Positions 57,380 through 64,000 of a DNA stretch of 64,000 nt are shown here, piece by piece. The notes beneath the pieces were generated by a model. It saw only the letters and a program-made list of their open reading frames with translations. It ran no database searches and was not told the origin of the DNA. The stretch covers positions 310,001 through 374,000 of the forward strand of contig NZ_JABBYO010000006.1 of assembly GCF_012958305.1 (NCBI RefSeq), written 5' to 3'. Made by a program: the position numbers and the translations under genes. Within the stretch, counting starts at the first letter, position 1, and each line of letters begins with the position of its first letter. This stretch comes from Tautonia rosea (GTDB taxonomy: Bacteria; Planctomycetota; Planctomycetia; Isosphaerales; Isosphaeraceae).

Positions 57380-59878
57380 TCATGCCCGGGACACGGCGTC
57401 CTGGTAAAGTCTCGGCGTCCAGAACGTCGTGAACTCAGGCGACTGGAAGATCGCGTTGATTAGTCGGGTCCGCGCTGGTTGACCAGTCGAGTTCCGCATG
57501 AACCGGACGGCGTTGGCGATCTCGAAGTCGCCGGCCGGGCGATCGAGGAAGGTTTCGTAGATCAGGCCCGCGAAGCCCTCGGCCGTGCTGCCTCCCCGGG
57601 CGAAAAACTCGTCCGAACGGGCAATGGCCCGCCAGAGGATCCGGATGTCGGGGACTGATCGGGCGGATGCCCAGTGTGCTTGGGTCGCCAGGGGCGACTC
57701 GGGGTCGCGGCCCAGGATCATCCGGTATGCCCCGCGGACCGCCGCGGATCGCTGGCCGTTCGTCTCGAAGAGCCCCACATACGCCCGGAAGGGCTGGACC
57801 CGGCTCGCCTGTAGGAATCGGGCGATCGACGCACGGGAAACCGACTCCGGGGCAACTCCGACAAAGAACTGTTCGAAGGGTCGCAGTGGCTCGGGGGCCG
57901 CGATCGGCTCGGGGTCGACCGGCTCCGGCGGTTCGGGGGGAGCCGGGAGCCCGGGAAGGGTCAGGATGGTCGAGGCCTCGCTGGCGTTGCCGGCCGCGTC
58001 GCTGGCCGCCCCGGCTCGGATCAAGACCGAGGCGGGCATGCGTCCAGTCGGAGTCAGCGTGAAGCTGTAATTCGAGCCGTCCCCCAGGAAGTCAGACACC
58101 GAAGCGTGTTCGAGCACCAGGTCCGAGGCGTCGATACCGCTCACCGCCTCGCTGAAGGTGACTGTCACTGGCACAGCCGCCCCGGCCGGATCGCCCGCGG
58201 CGGCGCTCATCGAGACGGTCGGCGCGACCGGGTCGAAGACCAGGACGACCGAATCCGTCGCCGCGAGGCTGCCGTTGCCGGCCGCGTCGGCCGCCGCGTC
58301 CTCCCCGACCGAAACCGAGAACGGCCCGATGCCCGTCGGTTCGAGCGTGAAGCTGTAGCTCGACCCGACGCCAATGAAGTCTCGCACCGTGGCGTTCTCG
58401 AGCAAGAGATCCATCACGTCGAAGCCGGTCACGGCCTCGTTGAAGGACACCGTCACCGGGACCCCCGTCTGGTTGGTCGGACTGGTGGCGGCGGTCGAGA
58501 GCGTTGCGGTTGGACGGTCGAGGTCCAGAACGAGCTTGATCTCGACCGAGGCCAGGCTCGGGTTCCCCGCGGCGTCGACAGCCGCCCCCTCGGCCACGGC
58601 CACCGAGAACTCTCCCTGGGAGGCCGGCGTGAGATCAAAGGTGTAAGTCGTTCCGTCAATCGCGACGAGGTTGTCCGCCGTCCCGTTCTCCAGGAGCAGA
58701 TTCGACATCGAGAACCCCACCACCGCCTCGCTGAAGGTCAGCGTCACGGGGATGGTCGAGGCGTTCGTCGGGCTTGTCGCCGTGGTACTCAGGGTGGCGG
58801 TCGGGCGGGTCGTGTCGTAAACCAGTTCGAGCGACTCGGGGGCCGTGATCTCGTTGCCCGACGGGTCGGCAATGGTTCCCGCCGCAATCGAGACGGCGAC
58901 GAACCCCTCGTTCGTCGGCACGAGGTCGAAGCTGTACGTCAAGTCGTCGAGGGTGGTGAAGTTGGCGACCGAGGCGTTGGTCAGTTGCAGGTCCGAGGCG
59001 TCGAAGCCGCTGACCGCCTCGCTGAAGGTCACCGTCACCGGGATCGAGGCCAGGTTCGTCGGGCTCGTTGCCGTCGTCGAGAGGGCGACCGCTGGCGCCG
59101 TGCGGTCGGAGACCAGCGAGAGGGGGGCCGAGGCGGCGAGGTTGCCCTTGTTGCCCGAGTCCTCCGCGGCGTTCTCCCCGACAGTGACGGAGAAGGGCCC
59201 GTCGGCCGTCGGGATCAAGAGAAACGTGTAGGTCGAACTGTCAACGATCGCGAAGTCCTGGGCCGAGGCGTTGGTCAGTTGCAGGTCCGAGGCGTCGAAG
59301 CCGCTGACCGCCTCGCTGAAGGTCACCGTCACCGGGATCGAGGCCAGGTTCGTCGGGCTCGTTGCCGTCGTCGAGAGGGCAACCGTCGGGGGCGGATCAG
59401 TGTCGATCGTAAACGTTCCGATGGAGCCCGCCGGTGCGAACTCGCCCCCGAAATTCGAGACCTCATTGGCCCCCTGGATGACCGTGTACAGCCCGTCGTC
59501 AGCCGGGTCGATCACCCCGCCCGGAGCCTGGAACGAGTAGGTCACGCCCGCGGTCGCCCCGTTGACGAAACCGCCGATACCGATGGCGTTTGCCGTGTAG
59601 CCGTTCGGGCCGCTCAGACTGACGTCATTGAGATCGAAGGAACCGGCATTCAGGTTGGTCGCGTCCGAGGTGTAACTGACCTGGACGGAGATCTCGAATG
59701 CGCCGCTACTGGTAATGACGGTGGGAGACGTCACGACGGCACTGATGGCAAGCAGGGCGCGATCCTCAAGCCCGAGGATCTCAGGGCGGAGGCGGGTCGG
59801 CGGTCGGCTCGCCCGTCGGCGGGAGTGCGCATTGAGCAGGGATCGATCCGGGCGGCGACGTCCAACGTTTTGAGACAT
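57380..59878 (-). CDS. Surface protein with five Ig-like repeats and a DUF4214-like end
   Basis: 832 residues from the ATG at 59878. The N-terminus is basic and contains LEDRALLA (around residue 40), a motif seen at the start of many planctomycete surface proteins. After a N-terminal domain come five tandem Ig-like repeats of about 97 residues (about 170-650) with the shared pattern TATSPTN, PVTVTFSEAVSGFDASDL, YTF. A Pro/Glu-rich linker follows (PEPPEPVDPEPIAAPEP), then a helical C-terminal domain like DUF4214 (YRMILGRDPES, RSDEFFARGG, FLDRPAGDFE). Likely an exported adhesin-like protein. Confidence 0.82.
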   Translation of the reverse strand: MSQNVGRRRPDRSLLNAHSRRRASRPPTRLRPEILGLEDRALLAISAVVTSPTVITSSGAFEISVQVSYTSDATNLNAGSFDLNDVSLSGPNGYTANAIGIGGFVNGATAGVTYSFQAPGGVIDPADDGLYTVIQGANEVSNFGGEFAPAGSIGTFTIDTDPPPTVALSTTATSPTNLASIPVTVTFSEAVSGFDASDLQLTNASAQDFAIVDSSTYTFLLIPTADGPFSVTVGENAAEDSGNKGNLAASAPLSLVSDRTAPAVALSTTATSPTNLASIPVTVTFSEAVSGFDASDLQLTNASVANFTTLDDLTYSFDLVPTNEGFVAVSIAAGTIADPSGNEITAPESLELVYDTTRPTATLSTTATSPTNASTIPVTLTFSEAVVGFSMSNLLLENGTADNLVAIDGTTYTFDLTPASQGEFSVAVAEGAAVDAAGNPSLASVEIKLVLDLDRPTATLSTAATSPTNQTGVPVTVSFNEAVTGFDVMDLLLENATVRDFIGVGSSYSFTLEPTGIGPFSVSVGEDAAADAAGNGSLAATDSVVLVFDPVAPTVSMSAAAGDPAGAAVPVTVTFSEAVSGIDASDLVLEHASVSDFLGDGSNYSFTLTPTGRMPASVLIRAGAASDAAGNASEASTILTLPGLPAPPEPPEPVDPEPIAAPEPLRPFEQFFVGVAPESVSRASIARFLQASRVQPFRAYVGLFETNGQRSAAVRGAYRMILGRDPESPLATQAHWASARSVPDIRILWRAIARSDEFFARGGSTAEGFAGLIYETFLDRPAGDFEIANAVRFMRNSTGQPARTRLINAIFQSPEFTTFWTPRLYQDAVSRA
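58969..59086 (-). repeat. 118-base direct repeat unit, second Ig repeat
   Basis: Identical to 59263-59380 at an offset of 294 bases (98 codons). Covers the start of the Ig-like repeat, where the first two repeats read the same. Confidence 0.85.
59263..59380 (-). repeat. 118-base direct repeat unit, first Ig repeat
   Basis: Partner of 58969-59086. The remaining three Ig repeats are diverged. Confidence 0.85.
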
Positions 59879-60306
59879 TTGGGCTTCTCGGGGGTGACCT
59901 GTCGGGACGAGTCCCGGGCATGACGGCACCGGGCGGCAATCGGGCAGAGCCGTTTCTCACCTCGAGAGGATGCGCCCGCCTGCTCCTTCCTGGACCATAG
60001 ATCATCTTCCCGGCCTTGGCGATCTTCCCCGATCCGCGACGGATCGCCCCCGCCCATCAGAACACGCAACGCCGGAATACACTGGCGCTCCTCGGGGCCT
60101 CGGCCAGATCCCGCGAAATCCCCCTATCCGGACTCCCGTCGGGCTGGTTACAATGGCTCGTTGCGTCCTCAATCCCGGTCTGCGCGCGGTGCCGGGACCT
60201 GACTCCCCATCGATTTCCCTTTTGCATCCAGGGCGGCAACGATCCCGACCCGACGCGCGCCGGGACGGACGGAGGCTGCCGGGCGGTCCGGACCGACCTT
60301 ATTTTT
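59879..60306. other. Divergent intergenic region before rpsA
   Basis: 428 bases between the Ig-repeat gene and rpsA. TACAAT near 60149-60154 could be a -10 box, but no good -35 is present. No gene seen. Confidence 0.4.
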
Positions 60307-62214
60307 ATGGTAGATCGCAACCTGCTCCGCGAGTTCGATATCTCCGACGAAGAGTTCTCCACCGCCGTCTACACCGACGGAAGCCAGGAGGACCCGATGG
60401 CCCTGCTTGAGGAGGGCCAGGAGTATGTGCTCAATACGATCGTCCACGGCAAGGTGGTTGACATCGTCGGCGACCAGGCGATTGTCGACGTCGGCTACAA
60501 GGCCGAGGGACTCGTCCCCCTGAACGAGTGGGATGAGACCGAGGGCCGCCCCGAACCGGGCGACGAGGTCGAAGTCCTGCTCGAAGGCATGGACGACGAC
60601 ACCGGCGAGATTTTGCTCTCCCGCAAGAAGGCCCACCGCATGCGGGCCTGGGAGAACGTCATCTCCAAGCACGCCGAGGGCGACGTCGTCACCGGCCGCG
60701 TGACGAAAAAGATCAAGGGTGGCTTGCTCGTCGATATCGGCGTCAATGTCTTCCTGCCGGCCAGCCAGGTCGATATCCGACGCCCCTCGGACATCGGGGA
60801 TTACCTCGATACCGAGATCCAGTGCATGATCCTCAAGATCGACGAAGGACGACGCAATATCGTCGTCTCGCGCCGCAAGCTGATCGAGGAACAGCGCGCC
60901 CGGCAGAAGGAAGCCTTGCTGTCGGAGATCGAGGTGGGTCAGGTCCGCAAGGGCGTCGTCAAGAACATCGCCGACTTTGGCGCGTTCGTCGACCTCGGCG
61001 GCATCGACGGCCTCTTGCACATCACCGACATGTCTTGGGGGCGCATCAACCACCCGAGCGACATGGTCCGGATCGACGACACGATCGAGGTCATGGTCCT
61101 CAACGTCGATCGCGACCGCGAGAAGATCGCCCTGGGCCTGAAGCAGAAGTCGGCCAGCCCCTGGGAAAACATCGGCGAGAAATACCCGGAAGGCGCCCGC
61201 GTCACCGGCGAAGTCGTCAACGTCATGTCCTACGGGGCCTTCGTCAAGCTCGAAGAGGGGATCGAAGGGCTCGTCCACATCTCCGAGATGTCCTGGACGA
61301 AGCGCATCAATCACCCGAGCGAGCTGGTCCAGATCGGCGACAAGGTCGAGGTCGTCGTCCTCGGGATCAACCGCGACAAGCAGGAAATTTCGCTGGGCAT
61401 GAAGCAGACCCAGCCGAACCCCTGGGATCAGGTCGCGCAGAAGTACCCGCCGGGCACGATGGTCGACGGCACCGTCCGGAACCTGACGAACTACGGCGCC
61501 TTCATCGAGATCGAGGAAGGGATCGACGGGCTCCTGCACATCTCCGACATGAGCTGGACCCGCAAGATCGGCCACCCGAACGAGCTGCTCGAAAAGGGCC
61601 AGCAGGTCTCCTGCCAGGTCCTCAATGTCGACCAGGAACGCAAGCGGATCGCCCTGGGCCTCAAACAGCTCAAGCAAGACCCGTGGGAGACCGACATTCC
61701 CGACCGCTACCACCCCGGCGAAGTGGTGGTGGGCAAGGTCACCAAGCTGACGAACTTCGGCGTTTTCGTCGAGCTGGAGCCCGGCCTGGAAGGCTTGCTC
61801 CATATCTCGGAGCTGGCCGATCACAAGGTCGATAGCCCTGAGGAAATCGTCAACGTTGGGGACGACATCGAGGTGAAAATCCTCCGCGTCGACCGCAGCG
61901 ATCGCAAGATCGGCCTGTCCAAGAAGAAGGCCGGTTGGAGCAAGGAAGAAATCGAAGCCGAGGAGACGAAGGCCGAAGGGGCTGCCCCTGGCACCCCGGC
62001 TGCCGCTGCCGCCGCCGCCGGCTCGACCAAGTCCGAGCTCAAGGGCGGCCTCGGTGGCGGTGGACCGCTCTTCTCCTTCGGTGGTCAGGAGTCCGGCGAA
62101 GCCGCCGAATCCGAGGCTTCCGCCCCTGCCGAGGCTCCGGCCGAATCGACCGAAGCCGAAACCCCGGGCGAAGCGGCCTCAGACGAATCGGCCGAAACCG
62201 AAGAAAAGGACTGA
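60307..62214 (+). CDS. rpsA: Ribosomal protein S1
   Basis: 635 residues from the ATG at 60307. Six S1 RNA-binding domains in tandem (around 35-105, 120-185, 205-275, 290-360, 375-445, 460-530), each with the GFxF/YGAF-type core, e.g. NIADFGAFVDLGGIDGLLHI. An acidic and Ala-rich tail of about 90 residues (AAPGTPAAAAAAAGS, then many Glu) follows. No ribosome site is visible before the ATG, only an AT-rich TTATTTTT, as is also known for rpsA in E. coli. It binds mRNA on the 30S subunit. Confidence 0.93.
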   Translation: MVDRNLLREFDISDEEFSTAVYTDGSQEDPMALLEEGQEYVLNTIVHGKVVDIVGDQAIVDVGYKAEGLVPLNEWDETEGRPEPGDEVEVLLEGMDDDTGEILLSRKKAHRMRAWENVISKHAEGDVVTGRVTKKIKGGLLVDIGVNVFLPASQVDIRRPSDIGDYLDTEIQCMILKIDEGRRNIVVSRRKLIEEQRARQKEALLSEIEVGQVRKGVVKNIADFGAFVDLGGIDGLLHITDMSWGRINHPSDMVRIDDTIEVMVLNVDRDREKIALGLKQKSASPWENIGEKYPEGARVTGEVVNVMSYGAFVKLEEGIEGLVHISEMSWTKRINHPSELVQIGDKVEVVVLGINRDKQEISLGMKQTQPNPWDQVAQKYPPGTMVDGTVRNLTNYGAFIEIEEGIDGLLHISDMSWTRKIGHPNELLEKGQQVSCQVLNVDQERKRIALGLKQLKQDPWETDIPDRYHPGEVVVGKVTKLTNFGVFVELEPGLEGLLHISELADHKVDSPEEIVNVGDDIEVKILRVDRSDRKIGLSKKKAGWSKEEIEAEETKAEGAAPGTPAAAAAAAGSTKSELKGGLGGGGPLFSFGGQESGEAAESEASAPAEAPAESTEAETPGEAASDESAETEEKD

Positions 62215-62240
62215 TCCTCTCGGATCGCTGATCCTCAACA

Positions 62241-62280
62241 GAAGCCCGCCGGAAGCATCTGCTTCCGGCGGGCTTCGTGT
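62241..62280 (+). terminator. Hairpin terminator after rpsA
   Basis: 15-base-pair perfect stem GAAGCCCGCCGGAAG and its complement with a six-base loop, followed by GTGTTTT, 27 bases after the stop codon. Confidence 0.85.
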
Positions 62281-62379
62281 TTTCACGCGCGTCCCAAAAG
62301 GAAGCCGACCCGCCCCCGCCACTCGCTCGCGGCGGGAACGGGCCGATCGTCGATCTCCGGTCGGTTCGGTTCGATCGGA

Positions 62380-64000
62380 TCAGAGTTCGTTCAGGAACCC
62401 GAAGACGTCGTCATCGTCATCCGAGGCGAAATTGCCCTCGATGACCGAGTCGACGGCCTGGGCGAGGGCCCCCTCGGAGATGAACAGGCCGCCGCCGAGT
62501 CCCTCGCCGTCGTCTCCCTTGAACTCGCTCTCGCCGCCCTTGCCGGCGTCGGCGCGATTGCGGGTGACCTCGGTGTTGTTGAGTTCGAGTACCGAGCCCG
62601 GGGTCAGGAAGATCCCGCCGCCGAGGGCATCGCCTCCGTCACCGCTCTGGCCCCCGTCGCCCCCCTTGCCCCCGTCACCGCCGAGGGCGCGGTTGCGGTC
62701 GATCAGCGAGTCGACGACGACGGCAGTCCCCGTGAAGGAACCGAACGAGTTGATGATGATCGCGCCGCCGCGGGCGGTCCCGCCAGCGCCGCCTGCCCCG
62801 CCGCCGTCGCCTCCCCGACTACCCTGGCCGCCGAGGGCCTGGTTGCGATCGAGCAGGGCGGAGGTGAGCATCAAGGTCGCCCCGAAGTTGTTGATTGCCC
62901 CGCCCTCGGCACCGCCGCCGGCGCCGCCGGCGCCACCTTCACCTCCCCCATCACCGCCGGCGCCGCCGACGGCGGTGTTGCGGTCGAAGACGTCGCCGGT
63001 GGAGATGACGACGGCATCGGCCAACAGCGCGATCGCTCCGCCTGCCGCAAGCCCACCGGCGCCGCCGTCACCCCCCAGCCCGCCGGCGCCGCCGGTCCCG
63101 CCGATCGTCTCGTTCCGCACAAACCGGGAATCGACCGATTCGAGCAGGGAGAAGGAGATGGTGTAGATGGCCCCGCCCACGGCAAAGCCGCCGCTGGCCC
63201 CGTTGCCCCCCTCGCCGCCGGCGCCGCCGGCGCCCCCGATGGCGGTGTTGCGTTCCAGTTCCACCTGGTTCAAGGACGCTGCGGTCCGTGAACTGGTCCA
63301 GATTACACCGCCGAAGCTGCCGCCCCCGAAGCCGCCGTTGCCACCGGCTCCGCCTGGGCCGCCGGCACCACCCTGTGAGGAGTTGCGCGAGAAGTGGCTG
63401 TCGGAGAGCTCCAGCGTCCCATCCGGGTCGAGGACGATCCCGCCTCCAAAGCTGAGGCCGCCCGAGCCGCCGGGTCGTCCGAGCCCGCCGGCCCCGCCGT
63501 CGCCTCCCCGGGAGTGGTTCCGCTCGAAGCTCCCGCCGGCGACGATCAGCGTGGCTCTATCGTCGGCGAAGATCCCACCGCCGAGCCCGCTGACGCCGTT
63601 GCCACCACGGCCGCCGTCCGGGCCGCCGGCGCCGCCGTCTCCGCCAATCGCCTCGTTGAGCCGGAAGGTGGTGTCGGTGATCGTCGCGGTCGAAGAGGTG
63701 CCGACGGAGATGCCCCCGCCGAGCCCCTGACTGCCGCCGGCCCCATCGTAGAATTGATCGCTGTCCCCACCATCGCCGCCAAGAGCCCGATTGGCCTCGA
63801 AGAGCGAGGCGTCGACGGTCAGGCTTGAGAGAGAGCCCGCAAAGATCCCGCCGAGGTAGATGCCGCCGCCGAGCGCGTTCTGGGAACCCTGGCCGAAGAA
63901 CCCGATGCCGGCCCCTCCGTCGCCGCTTTCGGCAACATTGGCCGCGAATCTGCTTCCAGTGACTGAGAGGGCATTTCCCCCCTCGGCGCTGATTCCGCCT
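62380..64000 (-). CDS. GG-rich beta-helix-like surface protein, 5' end outside the window
   Basis: The frame is open from the stop at 62380 to the end of the window, giving at least 539 residues; the start lies outside. The sequence is a series of about 11-12 units of roughly 45-50 residues. Each has a short hydrophobic strand pair (e.g. VDSLIDRNRALGG, VVISTGDVFDRNTAVGG) and a Gly/Asp/Ala-rich loop of the type GGAGGDGG. This pattern fits a right-handed parallel beta-helix with Gly-rich turns, similar in composition to mycobacterial PE-PGRS proteins. The end (SDDDDDVFGFLNEL) is acidic. Probably an extracellular or surface protein. No enzymatic motif seen. Confidence 0.8.
   Translation of the reverse strand, partial: GGISAEGGNALSVTGSRFAANVAESGDGGAGIGFFGQGSQNALGGGIYLGGIFAGSLSSLTVDASLFEANRALGGDGGDSDQFYDGAGGSQGLGGGISVGTSSTATITDTTFRLNEAIGGDGGAGGPDGGRGGNGVSGLGGGIFADDRATLIVAGGSFERNHSRGGDGGAGGLGRPGGSGGLSFGGGIVLDPDGTLELSDSHFSRNSSQGGAGGPGGAGGNGGFGGGSFGGVIWTSSRTAASLNQVELERNTAIGGAGGAGGEGGNGASGGFAVGGAIYTISFSLLESVDSRFVRNETIGGTGGAGGLGGDGGAGGLAAGGAIALLADAVVISTGDVFDRNTAVGGAGGDGGGEGGAGGAGGGAEGGAINNFGATLMLTSALLDRNQALGGQGSRGGDGGGAGGAGGTARGGAIIINSFGSFTGTAVVVDSLIDRNRALGGDGGKGGDGGQSGDGGDALGGGIFLTPGSVLELNNTEVTRNRADAGKGGESEFKGDDGEGLGGGLFISEGALAQAVDSVIEGNFASDDDDDVFGFLNEL

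Noticed and set aside
58106-59923. A 605-residue plus-strand frame over the Ig-repeat gene
   Set aside because: Shadow frame, Arg-rich without a fold. The minus-strand frame has Ig repeats and a DUF4214-like end.
60169-61824. A 551-residue open frame antisense to rpsA
   Set aside because: Shadow of the S1 gene; no features of its own.

Overview
The window is GC-rich chromosomal DNA from a planctomycete, most likely of the Isosphaeraceae type. The reasons are a DUF1559 protein with a prepilin-like N-terminus and a C-terminal DG motif, a Ser/Thr kinase with the N-terminal LTSWQ-type segment common in planctomycetes, a surface protein with an LEDRALLA N-terminal motif, a MoxR/DUF58/BatA/DUF4159 neighbourhood, a Uma2 protein, and several Gly-rich secreted proteins. 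The family-level placement is inference. I see no rRNA, tRNA, CRISPR array, insertion sequence or prophage. Most of the window is ordinary core genome with a few accessory-looking patches.

Layout. 2-7253 (-): moxR, Uma2, DUF58, BatA-type and VWA/amidotransferase-like genes. 7923-13043 (+): a secreted unknown, a toroid plus double DUF4159 protein, and a ceramidase-like protein. 13075-14487 (-): class II photolyase. 14795-16504 (+): DUF1559 protein and a small lipoprotein. 16534-21799: D-2-hydroxyacid dehydrogenase (-), then rhomboid protease, glycosyltransferase-like membrane protein and a kinase-receiver fusion (+). 21865-25751 (-): family 4 uracil-DNA glycosylase, NDH-2 and a HEAT-repeat protein. 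25941-31525 (-): a Tro/Ytg-type Mn/Zn/Fe ABC transporter in which both permeases carry a C-terminal MntR/DtxR-like domain, interrupted on the opposite strand by a nonsense-broken FkbM methyltransferase gene. 31728-32750 (+): two small secreted proteins. 32768-34805 (-): an MCE-OmpA fusion and an MlaE permease. 35085-36184 (+): a membrane protein and trmL. 36850-40962 (-): two GGM-repeat secreted proteins whose mature parts are identical at DNA level. 41309-42577 (+): thrC. 42649-47677 (-): asnB, phosphoesterase, MFS carrier, PlsC-type acyltransferase. 47898-54604 (+): HtrA protease, dnaG-rpoD, zinc-ribbon coiled-coil protein. 54718-62214: cax (-), trxA and trpF (+), an Ig-repeat surface protein (-), rpsA (+). 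62380-64000 (-): the 3' part of a GG-rich beta-helix-like protein that runs out of the window.

How the genes work together. The clearest functional unit is the metal transporter (TroA binding protein, TroB ATPase, two permeases). The tail of the TroD-like permease keeps five of the six MntR manganese ligands, and the matching tail of the TroC-like permease has lost most of them. This suggests a transporter with a built-in metal sensor, a relative of the chlamydial YtgC-YtgR fusion. dnaG and rpoD share a promoter and a strong terminator. The MoxR cluster is a chaperone/VWA module of unknown substrate. The GGM gene pair looks like a case of recent gene conversion between secreted structural proteins.
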